DNA from: an uncultured Dyadobacter sp.
Lineage (GTDB): Bacteria; Bacteroidota; Bacteroidia; Cytophagales; Spirosomataceae
DNA: 64,000 nt
Direction of reading: 5' to 3'
Assembly: GCF_946482605.1 (NCBI RefSeq)
Contig: NZ_CAMLSE010000008.1
Location: 62,001-126,000, forward strand
A program made the translations under genes and the position numbers. How positions within the stretch are numbered: the first letter of the stretch is position 1; every line of letters begins with the position of its first letter. The notes under the pieces were generated by a model. The model saw only the letters and a program-made list of their open reading frames with translations. It did no database searches and was not told where the DNA came from. Shown here piece after piece: positions 36,086 through 43,985 of the stretch.

Positions 36086-38032
36086 TTGATGCCTATGAAA
36101 AAGAAAAGCTTCGCATGGCACTGGCTGGTGCTGTTCCTCTTGTCAGCCACCTGTATTTCAGCTCAAACGACCGAAAAAACCACTTTATGGAAAGGATTTG
36201 AAAAAGTGGAATTCACTTTTCAGGACCGGAATGCGTGGTACGTCAAACCCAAAAAGGCGATCGAAGGTAATCCCTGGGTGTGGCGGGCACATTTCCCTGC
36301 GTGGCACACGGATATGGACAGTATCCTGCTTTCGCGCGGTTTTCACATCGCTTATATTAATACTAATGACATGTTTGCGCACCCGAAAGCCATGCAGGTG
36401 TGGGACGGATTTTATGATCACCTGGTTCGGGAAAAGCATTTCGCACCGAAGGTCGCACTCGAAGGTGTCAGCCGCGGAGGCCTGTATGTGTATGGATGGG
36501 CGAAGCGGAATCCCGATAAGGTAAGCTGCATTTATGCCGAAGCGCCGGTATGCGATCCCAAAAGCTGGCCCGGCGGCAGGGGCAAAGGCAAAGGTTCTCC
36601 GAAGGATTGGGAAGCATGGCTGAAAATCTTCGGCATGGCCGAAGAGCAGGCCACCGGCTTCACCGACATCCCATTGAACGATCTGGCCGGACTGGCTTCA
36701 TTCAAGGTGCCCATTATCCATGTCGTCGGGTTAAAAGACGAGCATGCGCCTGTCGCTGAAAACACTGATTTGCTGGTTAAAAATTACCTCGCACTGGGCG
36801 GTCCTGTGAGCGTGTACCCGATGACGCGCGGCGAGCAGACGCTCGAAGGGCATCATTTCCCGATAGAACATCCTGAATTTTTCGCCAATTTTATCGAGGA
36901 GAACAGCGTACCCGTTCAAAATCCGTTGCTTCACACGCCTTACATTACTCTGAATAAAGGTTTGGGTAACGCATTTGAGAAGTTTCGCACGAGCCGGAAG
37001 GGCACGGTGGCATTTCTCGGGGGCTCCATTACCCACAACCCCGGCTGGCGCGACAAAACATCGCAGTATTTGCGCGAGCGTTTCCCCGATACGGATTTTA
37101 CATTCATCGCAGCGGGCATACCTTCGCTGGGCAGTACGCCGCATTCGATGCGTTTCGGTCGCGATGTGCTAGCAAAAGGCACGCCTGATCTGCTTTTTGT
37201 GGAAGCAGCCGTGAACGACCGTGGCAATGGGTTTAGTGAAAAAGCGCAGATTCGCGCATTGGACGGGATTTTGAGGCAGATGTATGCTGCTAATCCGAAG
37301 GCGGATGTAGTCATGATGGCCTTCGCGGAGCCTAAGAAGAATGGAGATTACGATGCCGGCAAGGAGCCGGTGGAGGTAGGTGTGCACGGGCGCGTGGCAA
37401 AGCATTATGGTGCGGTTTATATTAATCTGGCCAGGGAAGTATACGACCGCATTAAAGCCGGGGAATTCACCTGGAAATACGATTTCAAGGACCTTCACCC
37501 GTCGCCCTACGGTCAGGAGGTGTACGCGCAGACGATTAAGGAAATGCTGAAAATGGAATCCCCGGCGACAGGCGATATAAAACTGCCTGTTGCGATGGAC
37601 CGCTTTTCTTATGAAAAAGGCAGTTACCACGCATTAACCGAAGCGAAAAATCTGAAAGGATTTGCCCCCGACCCGGACTGGAAGCCAGCACAGAAGTTTC
37701 AGACCCGCCCCGGTTTCGTGAATGTCCCAATGCTGGTCGGAGCATCTGCGAATGCCTCTTTTGACCTTGAATTCAAAGGTCGCGGAGTAGGTATCGCCAT
37801 TATTTCGGGTCCTGATGCCGGGAAAATCACTTACACGATCGACGGGAAGAAGCCTCAGACGCTCGATACCTACACGCCATGGAGCAACCAGCTGCATTTG
37901 CCCTGGTATCTGATGCTTGCGGATGAACTTCCCGCCGGCAAACATAAGTTGCATTTAACTATTTCACCGGAGAAAAATGAAAAGAGTGAAGGGAACGCCT
38001 TGCGGGTTGTTCATTTTCTGGTGAATGAGTGA
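36086..38032 (+). CDS. Secreted two-domain esterase: alpha/beta hydrolase fused to SGNH hydrolase
   Basis: 648 residues with a Sec signal ending near AQTTEK. Domain 1 (about 30-280) is an alpha/beta hydrolase with nucleophile elbow Gly127-Val-Ser129-Arg-Gly131. Domain 2 (about 305-490) is an SGNH/GDSL esterase: block I GGSITH with Ser314, AAVND as the block III-like segment, and Asp469-Leu-His471 as the catalytic Asp/His. A C-terminal beta-rich part (about 500-648) may bind carbohydrate. Such pairs suggest removal of acetyl or other acyl groups from plant polysaccharides. Substrate is unknown; no glycoside hydrolases or SusCD genes lie next to it. A start three residues later (MKKKSF) is also possible. 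Confidence 0.82.
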   Translation: MMPMKKKSFAWHWLVLFLLSATCISAQTTEKTTLWKGFEKVEFTFQDRNAWYVKPKKAIEGNPWVWRAHFPAWHTDMDSILLSRGFHIAYINTNDMFAHPKAMQVWDGFYDHLVREKHFAPKVALEGVSRGGLYVYGWAKRNPDKVSCIYAEAPVCDPKSWPGGRGKGKGSPKDWEAWLKIFGMAEEQATGFTDIPLNDLAGLASFKVPIIHVVGLKDEHAPVAENTDLLVKNYLALGGPVSVYPMTRGEQTLEGHHFPIEHPEFFANFIEENSVPVQNPLLHTPYITLNKGLGNAFEKFRTSRKGTVAFLGGSITHNPGWRDKTSQYLRERFPDTDFTFIAAGIPSLGSTPHSMRFGRDVLAKGTPDLLFVEAAVNDRGNGFSEKAQIRALDGILRQMYAANPKADVVMMAFAEPKKNGDYDAGKEPVEVGVHGRVAKHYGAVYINLAREVYDRIKAGEFTWKYDFKDLHPSPYGQEVYAQTIKEMLKMESPATGDIKLPVAMDRFSYEKGSYHALTEAKNLKGFAPDPDWKPAQKFQTRPGFVNVPMLVGASANASFDLEFKGRGVGIAIISGPDAGKITYTIDGKKPQTLDTYTPWSNQLHLPWYLMLADELPAGKHKLHLTISPEKNEKSEGNALRVVHFLVNE

Positions 38033-38054
38033 GATCTGATCCCAGATTTCACTC
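38027..38054 (+). terminator. Hairpin overlapping the esterase stop codon
   Basis: An 11-bp stem (38027-38037 with 38044-38054, one G-T pair) includes the TGA. There is no T-run, so a terminator role is a guess. Confidence 0.3.
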
Positions 38055-38076
38055 ACTTCAAATTCATATACCTGAA

Positions 38077-38373
38077 ATGAATCCGAGAATAAGGAAAATA
38101 TTAGCCATAGAACCGTTTGTCATCAAGGCCGTTTGGACTGATGGTCAGATAAGAGTTATCGATTTCCAGAAATTTCTTGCGGAATATGCTGGCAATGACA
38201 GCAGTCTGTTTGGGAAAGTACTTCAAGCTGATGTCTTTATGCAGGCAAAAACAGATGGAAGGACAGTCTATTGGGATAATATCGCTCAAATGGAAGATTA
38301 CGACGGTAGTTTAATTCCAGCGCCACTCGATTTTTGCCCGGACGTGCTTTTCGAAAATGCTACTCCCGCCTAG
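38077..38373 (+). CDS. DUF2442 domain protein
   Basis: 98 residues from the ATG at 38077; a longer frame from 38029 would overlap the esterase stop and is rejected. DUF2442 pattern: a two-strand start (IEPFVIKAVWTDGQIRVIDF), a central FLAEY helix, and the YWDNIAQMEDYDG segment. These small proteins often pair with DUF4160 proteins and some have DNA-related roles; there is no DUF4160 gene here. Function is unknown. It ends one base before the stop of the convergent DUF1338 gene. Confidence 0.75.
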   Translation: MNPRIRKILAIEPFVIKAVWTDGQIRVIDFQKFLAEYAGNDSSLFGKVLQADVFMQAKTDGRTVYWDNIAQMEDYDGSLIPAPLDFCPDVLFENATPA

Positions 38374-39288
38374 TCAATCCCGTCCCGTCTGCGTAGTATA
38401 GGTACTCTCAAAAATCTTATCCGCATTACCCGCTTCAAAACCGTCCCGCCTGTGTTTTCGTTTGATTTCGTCCGTTGAAAGATCTGCGAATGCCGGCAAC
38501 ACTTTACGCTCCGCAAACTCCACGTAAGAGCCGGCAATGCGCAGCTTTTCGCTGTGTGCAAACTCCGCATCCAGCATTTCCGCCACGGTCGCGCTTTGTA
38601 GGAGGCCGCCATCCGGACTTACCTTGATTTTGCCCCCCGAAGTATTCAGCTTAATACCGTGTTTTTCCAGGAAATCATTGAACCGGGCAACGGTATTATA
38701 GCCGTCGGGCAGGTTATGGACACTGATCGTGAAGTGATTGAGATAATAGCGATTGTAGATCACCCACGCCGCGTACTCGCTTTCTTTGAGCAATGACTGG
38801 TAATCGGCCACGGTGGGAGTCCGCCACAATGGCTGATGCAGGAATGCGTCCACGGCTTCGCCATTGTCGAGATCGAGGGAGTCGACCGGGTCGGTGGTTA
38901 CTTCATTGGTGTAGCTGTGGATGATTTGCTGACTTTCCTTTGAGAGGTCGCCGACACGGAGCTCGCTCACGAAAATGCGAGGATCGGTGTCGCGGGGTGG
39001 GCTATACCACCAGGCATCTAATTTTTTGCCTTCAAAAAAGTAATGATCACGCTTCTCGTAGCCGTAATGCAGGAAAATCTTTTCAAACGACCTCACACCC
39101 AGTTGCGGAACACCCATCGTCCTGAATGCAATGTGGTCGTTCTCGATAGCTCCCGCGTTTTTGACGATACCATCCTGCTCCATCGCGTCGAGAATAATGC
39201 CGACGTCCGGGACGCGCTCTTTGTAGCGGCGCATTAAGCCATTCAGAACGATGTCGAGGGTAGCGAGTTTGCTGGCTGACGTTTCCAT
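38374..39288 (-). CDS. DUF1338 protein (2-oxoadipate dioxygenase/decarboxylase-like)
   Basis: 304 residues. DUF1338, a VOC-superfamily fold with an Fe(II) site. A related enzyme (HglS of Pseudomonas) turns 2-oxoadipate into 2-hydroxyglutarate in lysine breakdown. Likely metal ligands include the His in ENDHIAFRTMGVP and the Glu in SYVEFAERKVLP. It is shorter than HglS (about 460) and matches the short Bacteroidota form, so its substrate may differ. No lysine degradation genes flank it. Confidence 0.82.
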   Translation of the reverse strand: METSASKLATLDIVLNGLMRRYKERVPDVGIILDAMEQDGIVKNAGAIENDHIAFRTMGVPQLGVRSFEKIFLHYGYEKRDHYFFEGKKLDAWWYSPPRDTDPRIFVSELRVGDLSKESQQIIHSYTNEVTTDPVDSLDLDNGEAVDAFLHQPLWRTPTVADYQSLLKESEYAAWVIYNRYYLNHFTISVHNLPDGYNTVARFNDFLEKHGIKLNTSGGKIKVSPDGGLLQSATVAEMLDAEFAHSEKLRIAGSYVEFAERKVLPAFADLSTDEIKRKHRRDGFEAGNADKIFESTYTTQTGRD

Positions 39289-39347
39289 TGTTTTTCAGAG
39301 TTTGATGATTGGTGAAGTGCGTTTTTCGAGGTTCAAAAGCATTTAAG

Positions 39348-39412
39348 CTGTCATCCTGAGCGGAGTCGAAGGCCGTTTCAATACCGGCCTTCGACTCCGC
39401 TCAGGATGACAG
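39348..39412. repeat. Perfect 28-bp extragenic palindrome
   Basis: Arms 39348-39375 and 39385-39412 are perfectly complementary around a 9-base loop. The arm contains TCATCCTGAGCGGAGTCGAA, a core I remember as common in intergenic DNA of many bacteria. It lies 5 bases past the proC stop, so it may serve as its terminator. Confidence 0.85.
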
Positions 39413-39417
39413 GCTTC

Positions 39418-40221
39418 TTATCCTTTCGACAATTCCGTCGAGCGTACCTGTGCTGCGAAAATGCCTTTTTCAAGCGTTTTATCAAGTTCACCGGCTTCAA
39501 ATTGCCGTAATGCAGCTTCGGTAGTGCCGCCTTTGGAAGCCACTGCTTTAATCAGATCGTCGAGCGACTTGTCGGCGGTGTTAATGAGGTGATAGGAGCC
39601 GAGCATGGTTTGTTTTACCAGCAATGCAGCTACCGATTCCTCGAATCCCATTTGCTTTCCTGCTTCGATCATCGCCTTTACCACGTAAAAGAAATAGGCC
39701 GGGCCGCTTCCGCTCAGTGCAGTCACAGCATTCAGCTGCTCCTCGTCTTCGAGAAATACCGACCGTCCGGTTGCATTGATGAGATTTTCTATTTTCCGCA
39801 ATTGATGTATGTCAACTTCCGGGGAGGCCGAATATGCCGTAATGCCCATTCCGAGCATCGCGGGGGTGTTGGGCATCGCACGAATGACGGCTTTGTGGTC
39901 CAGGGCGTTTTGAATGCCTTCGATCGTTACACCGGCCATAATGGAAAGTACAACCTGGGCGGGGAGGATCACTTCTTTGAGCGCTCCCGCGACCGAAAGG
40001 AAGTCCTGTGGCTTTACGGAAAGTATAATGAGGTCGTACTCGCTGATTTGAGGACCGATGATGCCTGTGATGACGCCGGGTTGGAAGCTCGTCAGGCTAT
40101 CCATACGGTCGGTGCTCTTTTCAACCAGTAAAAAGTCCTGGTTTTTAACAAGATCAAATTTCAGGAAGGCGCGGGCGAAGGCCATACCCATATTTCCGCA
40201 GCCGATTATAGCAATTTTCAT
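39418..40221 (-). CDS. proC: Pyrroline-5-carboxylate reductase
   Basis: 267 residues, the normal length. Last step of proline synthesis, using NAD(P)H in the cytosol. The Rossmann motif is Gly8-Cys-Gly10-Asn-Met-Gly13. Also seen are VLSIMAGVTIEGIQNAL, the RAMPNTPAMLGMG segment and the C-terminal signature ALSGSGPAYFFYVVKAMIEAG. Stands alone, divergent from the transglutaminase operon. Confidence 0.96.
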   Translation of the reverse strand: MKIAIIGCGNMGMAFARAFLKFDLVKNQDFLLVEKSTDRMDSLTSFQPGVITGIIGPQISEYDLIILSVKPQDFLSVAGALKEVILPAQVVLSIMAGVTIEGIQNALDHKAVIRAMPNTPAMLGMGITAYSASPEVDIHQLRKIENLINATGRSVFLEDEEQLNAVTALSGSGPAYFFYVVKAMIEAGKQMGFEESVAALLVKQTMLGSYHLINTADKSLDDLIKAVASKGGTTEAALRQFEAGELDKTLEKGIFAAQVRSTELSKG

Positions 40222-40534
40222 TTTGAACTAAACTAATGGTATCATAAGGATTTTAGCGAATTACGTAACTTTTAAGGAATTATCAGCCCAGGGGCGGCGG
40301 CTGATTAATTAATGATGAATGAAAGTATGCACAGGCATGTTCTTTCCGGGATGTGTTTACTTTCACGCAGGAATGTCCCGTACATAGGAGCTTCATGTTT
40401 TTTGTGAAAAATAAAATTCCGTTTTGGTTATTTGGTAGAATAATATATTTTGAAAAATAAGCTTAATGCATTTGTTTAGAATCTCATATCTACCTGATTG
40501 CCAAATTATCTAATTATATTGTAATACTCCAATT
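40222..40534. other. Divergent intergenic region (proC / transglutaminase operon)
   Basis: 313 bases with no gene seen. The right half is AT-rich. A loose promoter for the operon may be TTTG (40423-40426) and ATATTTTG (40445-40452), a near match to the -7 consensus with an 18-base gap. This would give a leader of about 75 bases. No terminator or riboswitch fold was recognised. Confidence 0.35.
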
Positions 40535-43500
40535 ATGGCTATAAAAGTTGCTATTTCGCACAAAACAAAATATAAGTTCGATCGGAGTGTTTCATTATCT
40601 CCCCATATTTTCAGGCTACGCCCCGCTCCGCATTCCCGAACGCCGATCGAGGGGTATTCCCTTAAAATTGCACCGGAGAATCATTTCATAAACTGGCAGC
40701 AAGACCCTTTCGGAAACTATCAGGCACGGGTAGTTTTCCCGGAAAAAGCCACTGAGTTAAGCATTGAAGTGGAAGTAATTGCCAAAATGCAGGTGATCAA
40801 TCCGTTCGATTTTTTTGTGGAAGATTATGCGGATAAATACCCGTTCGTGTATGAACCGACACTCGAAAAAGAGCTGGGTCCATACCTGGAACCGCGGGAG
40901 GCCGGCCCGAAATTGATGGACTTTATCAGCGGTTTGAAGATCGATGGCAACATTAAAACTGTCGACTTCCTGGTTTATCTCAACCAGGAGCTCTACAAGG
41001 CGATCCAATACAATATCAGGATGGAAGCCGGGGTGCAGACCTGCGAACAAACGCTCACGATACAGAGCGGTTCCTGTCGCGACTCGGCGTGGCTGCTGGT
41101 GCAGATATTGCGGCATCTGGGCATTGCTGCCCGTTTTGTTTCGGGTTATCTGGTACAGCTTACCTCGGATATCAAATCGCTCGACGGCCCGTCGGGGCCG
41201 GAAGAAGATTTTACCGACCTGCACGCGTGGACAGAGGCCTATGTGCCTGGCGCGGGATGGATCGGACTAGACCCGACGTCCGGGCTTTTCGCCAGCGAGG
41301 GGCACATTCCGCTCTGTTGCACACCCGACTATGCAAGCGCTGCACCGGTAACCGGAGCGACCGACATTGCGGAGGTAACTTTTGAATTTGATAACAAAGT
41401 TTTCCGCATTCACGAAGACCCGCGCGTCACGAAGCCTTATTCGGAGGAACAATGGGCGTCGGTGATGCAGGTGGGTTATGATGTGGAAAAAGATCTGCAA
41501 GAAGGCGATGTCCGGCTGACCATGGGCGGCGAGCCGACTTTTATATCGATCGACGATTTTGAATCGGCTGAATGGAATACCGCTGCGGATGGTGCATTGA
41601 AGCGACAGCTGGCGTACGATCTGGCGCTGCGTCTGAAAAACCGTTTTGCATATGGCGGCCTGCTGCATTTCGGGCAGGGCAAATGGTATCCGGGAGAGCT
41701 TTTCCCCCGCTGGCAGTATGCATTGTACTGGCGCAACGACGGCGTTCCGATGTGGAAAAACGACGACCTCATCACAAAAGAAGGGCAGACGAACTTTACA
41801 TTTCGCGATGCCGAGCTCTTTGCGACAGAACTTACAAAGTATCTTGGGGTAGATACCAATAACATTACCCCGGCTTACGAAGACCCCATCTACTGGGCAA
41901 TGGAGGAAGGAAAGCTGCCTGTGAATGTCGACCCGTTGAAGGTAAACCTGAAAGATTCGGTCGAGCGCAGAACCCTGGCGAAACTGCTCGAAAAGGGCTT
42001 GAACAACCCCGCCGGTTTTGTGTTGCCGCTGACGTGGGAGGAACGTGGGAAACATTGGGCCAGCACAGCATGGCAATTCAGACGTAACAACTGTTTTCTG
42101 GTGCCGGGTAATTCGGCATTGGGTTACCGCCTCCCGCTGACTTCACTGCCGGAAGTAGCGAAAGAACGGCGGGAGCAACCTGTCGAGCGTAGCCCGTTCG
42201 AAGATCTGCCTGCATTGGCCAATTACCAGCCCATCGTGCAGGCGCGGTATGGATCGGTGGCACCGGCATATGAACTGCCGCATAATCCGAAGCCCGGGGT
42301 CGATGAGGATCAAAATAAAAAGCAGGATGATGATTCCGGGAAGGATGTGCTTTTCGATGTGCCGGTGATCAAAACGGCACTTTGTGTGGAAGAAAGGGAC
42401 GGCATTATTTACATTTTCCTGCCGCCGACGGATTATCTCGAGCATTACCTCGACCTGATGGCTTCCATTGAAGCAACGGCGGAAAAGCTGAGAATGCCCG
42501 TCAGGATCGAAGGGTACCCGACGCCTTCCGATTACCGTGTTCAGAAACTGATCGTGACCCCGGACCCGGGCGTGATCGAAGTGAACATACATCCTGCCAA
42601 AAACTGGCAGGAATTGGTGGACAATGTCAGCGCATTGTACGAAGAGGCATTCTTCTCTCGCCTGGGTACCGATAAGTTCATGGTGGACGGCCGCCATACC
42701 GGTACAGGAGGAGGTAACCACGTCACCATTGGCGGTGCCAGGCCCGCCGACAGCCCGATTTTGCGCCGCCCCGATCTGCTGCGCAGCCTGCTCACTTACT
42801 GGCAGCACCACCCGGCATTGAGCTATCTTTTCGCGGGGCCGTTCATTGGTCCTACGAGCCAGGCACCGCGCATTGACGAAGGGCGTGATGAACGACTTTA
42901 TGAAGTAGAAATCGCATTCGACCAGATCCCGGAGCATGGCGAAGTGCCGTTCTGGATGGTGGACCGGATTTTCCGTAACCTGCTGGTCGACATTACCGGT
43001 AATACACACAGGTCGGAGTTTTGCATGGACAAGCTTTATTCCCCCGACTCTTCGACCGGGCGGCTGGGAATTCTTGAGTTCCGCGCATTCGATATGCCAC
43101 CTCACAAGCACATGAACCTGGTCCAGACACTGCTGGTCCGGGCGCTGATCGCCAAATTCTGGAAGGAACCTTACAAACACAAACTGATCCGCTGGGGCAC
43201 TGAACTGCACGATCGTTTCCTGTTGCCGCATTTTGCATACCTGGATATGGTGGATGTAGTGAATGACCTGAAAGCCGCCGGATATAACTTCGATATTTCA
43301 TGGTTCGACCCGTTCTTTGAATTCCGGTTCCCGCATTACGGGGGAATTACGGTTGATAATATCCAGCTGGAACTCCGGCTGGGTATCGAGCCGTGGCATG
43401 TTTTGGGGGAAGAATTGTCCAATGCGGGAACGGCACGCTTTGTCGATTCTTCGCTGGAAAGATTGCAAGTCAAAGTGAGTGGTTTTGTGGAAGGGCGCCA

Positions 43501-43957
43501 CATTCTGGTCTGCAATGGCTGCCGTGTGCCACTACGGAGCGCCGGCATTAAAGGGGAATATGTATCAGGAATTCGTTACAAAGCCTGGAACCCGCCGTCG
43601 GCATTGCACCCGACGATCGGTGCGGACGCCCCGCTGGTCTTCGATATTGTCGATACCTGGAATAACCGTATATTGGGCGGTTGTACCTACTTCGTTTCGC
43701 ATCCCGGAGGTCGCAGTTTTGACACTTATCCGGTCAATAGTTTTGAGGCCGAATCGCGTAAAATAAGCTTGTTCCAGGGATTCGGTCACACGCCTTCGGC
43801 TTCCCGGGAGGTACCGATCATGGAGAAAACCACATCAGGAGTTTCCCGGTTTGTGGCCGAAACGAAAAAGGAAATGAAGGGCGACACACCCATTGAACTC
43901 ATTAATCCGGAGTATCCCAATACGCTGGATTTACGTAAATACTGGAAATCGAAATAG
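40535..43957 (+). CDS. Transglutaminase fused to DUF2126 putative amidoligase
   Basis: 1140 residues, cytosolic (no signal). Order: transglutaminase N-terminal beta domain (about 1-95), transglutaminase-like protease core with Cys181, His230 and Asp246 as triad (in GSCRDSAW, LHAWTEAY, GLDPTSG), then a very long DUF2126 region from about 325 to the end, opening with LTMGGEPTFISIDD. Conserved later blocks are HTGTGGGNHVTIGG (about 720-735), HRSEFCMDKLYSPD (about 825) and LEFRAFDMPPHKHMN (about 845). DUF2126 is predicted to be a glutamine-synthetase-fold carboxylate-amine ligase. First of three genes with an ATP-grasp/alpha-E protein and a second transglutaminase: a predicted peptide-forming or peptide-trimming pathway of unknown product. 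Confidence 0.9.
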   Translation: MAIKVAISHKTKYKFDRSVSLSPHIFRLRPAPHSRTPIEGYSLKIAPENHFINWQQDPFGNYQARVVFPEKATELSIEVEVIAKMQVINPFDFFVEDYADKYPFVYEPTLEKELGPYLEPREAGPKLMDFISGLKIDGNIKTVDFLVYLNQELYKAIQYNIRMEAGVQTCEQTLTIQSGSCRDSAWLLVQILRHLGIAARFVSGYLVQLTSDIKSLDGPSGPEEDFTDLHAWTEAYVPGAGWIGLDPTSGLFASEGHIPLCCTPDYASAAPVTGATDIAEVTFEFDNKVFRIHEDPRVTKPYSEEQWASVMQVGYDVEKDLQEGDVRLTMGGEPTFISIDDFESAEWNTAADGALKRQLAYDLALRLKNRFAYGGLLHFGQGKWYPGELFPRWQYALYWRNDGVPMWKNDDLITKEGQTNFTFRDAELFATELTKYLGVDTNNITPAYEDPIYWAMEEGKLPVNVDPLKVNLKDSVERRTLAKLLEKGLNNPAGFVLPLTWEERGKHWASTAWQFRRNNCFLVPGNSALGYRLPLTSLPEVAKERREQPVERSPFEDLPALANYQPIVQARYGSVAPAYELPHNPKPGVDEDQNKKQDDDSGKDVLFDVPVIKTALCVEERDGIIYIFLPPTDYLEHYLDLMASIEATAEKLRMPVRIEGYPTPSDYRVQKLIVTPDPGVIEVNIHPAKNWQELVDNVSALYEEAFFSRLGTDKFMVDGRHTGTGGGNHVTIGGARPADSPILRRPDLLRSLLTYWQHHPALSYLFAGPFIGPTSQAPRIDEGRDERLYEVEIAFDQIPEHGEVPFWMVDRIFRNLLVDITGNTHRSEFCMDKLYSPDSSTGRLGILEFRAFDMPPHKHMNLVQTLLVRALIAKFWKEPYKHKLIRWGTELHDRFLLPHFAYLDMVDVVNDLKAAGYNFDISWFDPFFEFRFPHYGGITVDNIQLELRLGIEPWHVLGEELSNAGTARFVDSSLERLQVKVSGFVEGRHILVCNGCRVPLRSAGIKGEYVSGIRYKAWNPPSALHPTIGADAPLVFDIVDTWNNRILGGCTYFVSHPGGRSFDTYPVNSFEAESRKISLFQGFGHTPSASREVPIMEKTTSGVSRFVAETKKEMKGDTPIELINPEYPNTLDLRKYWKSK

Positions 43958-43985
43958 ATTTGCAGCATAACCCTGTTTTTGAAAT

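Noticed and set aside
40222..40534. A small RNA or riboswitch between proC and the transglutaminase operon
   Set aside because: No convincing paired structure or terminator was found by eye.
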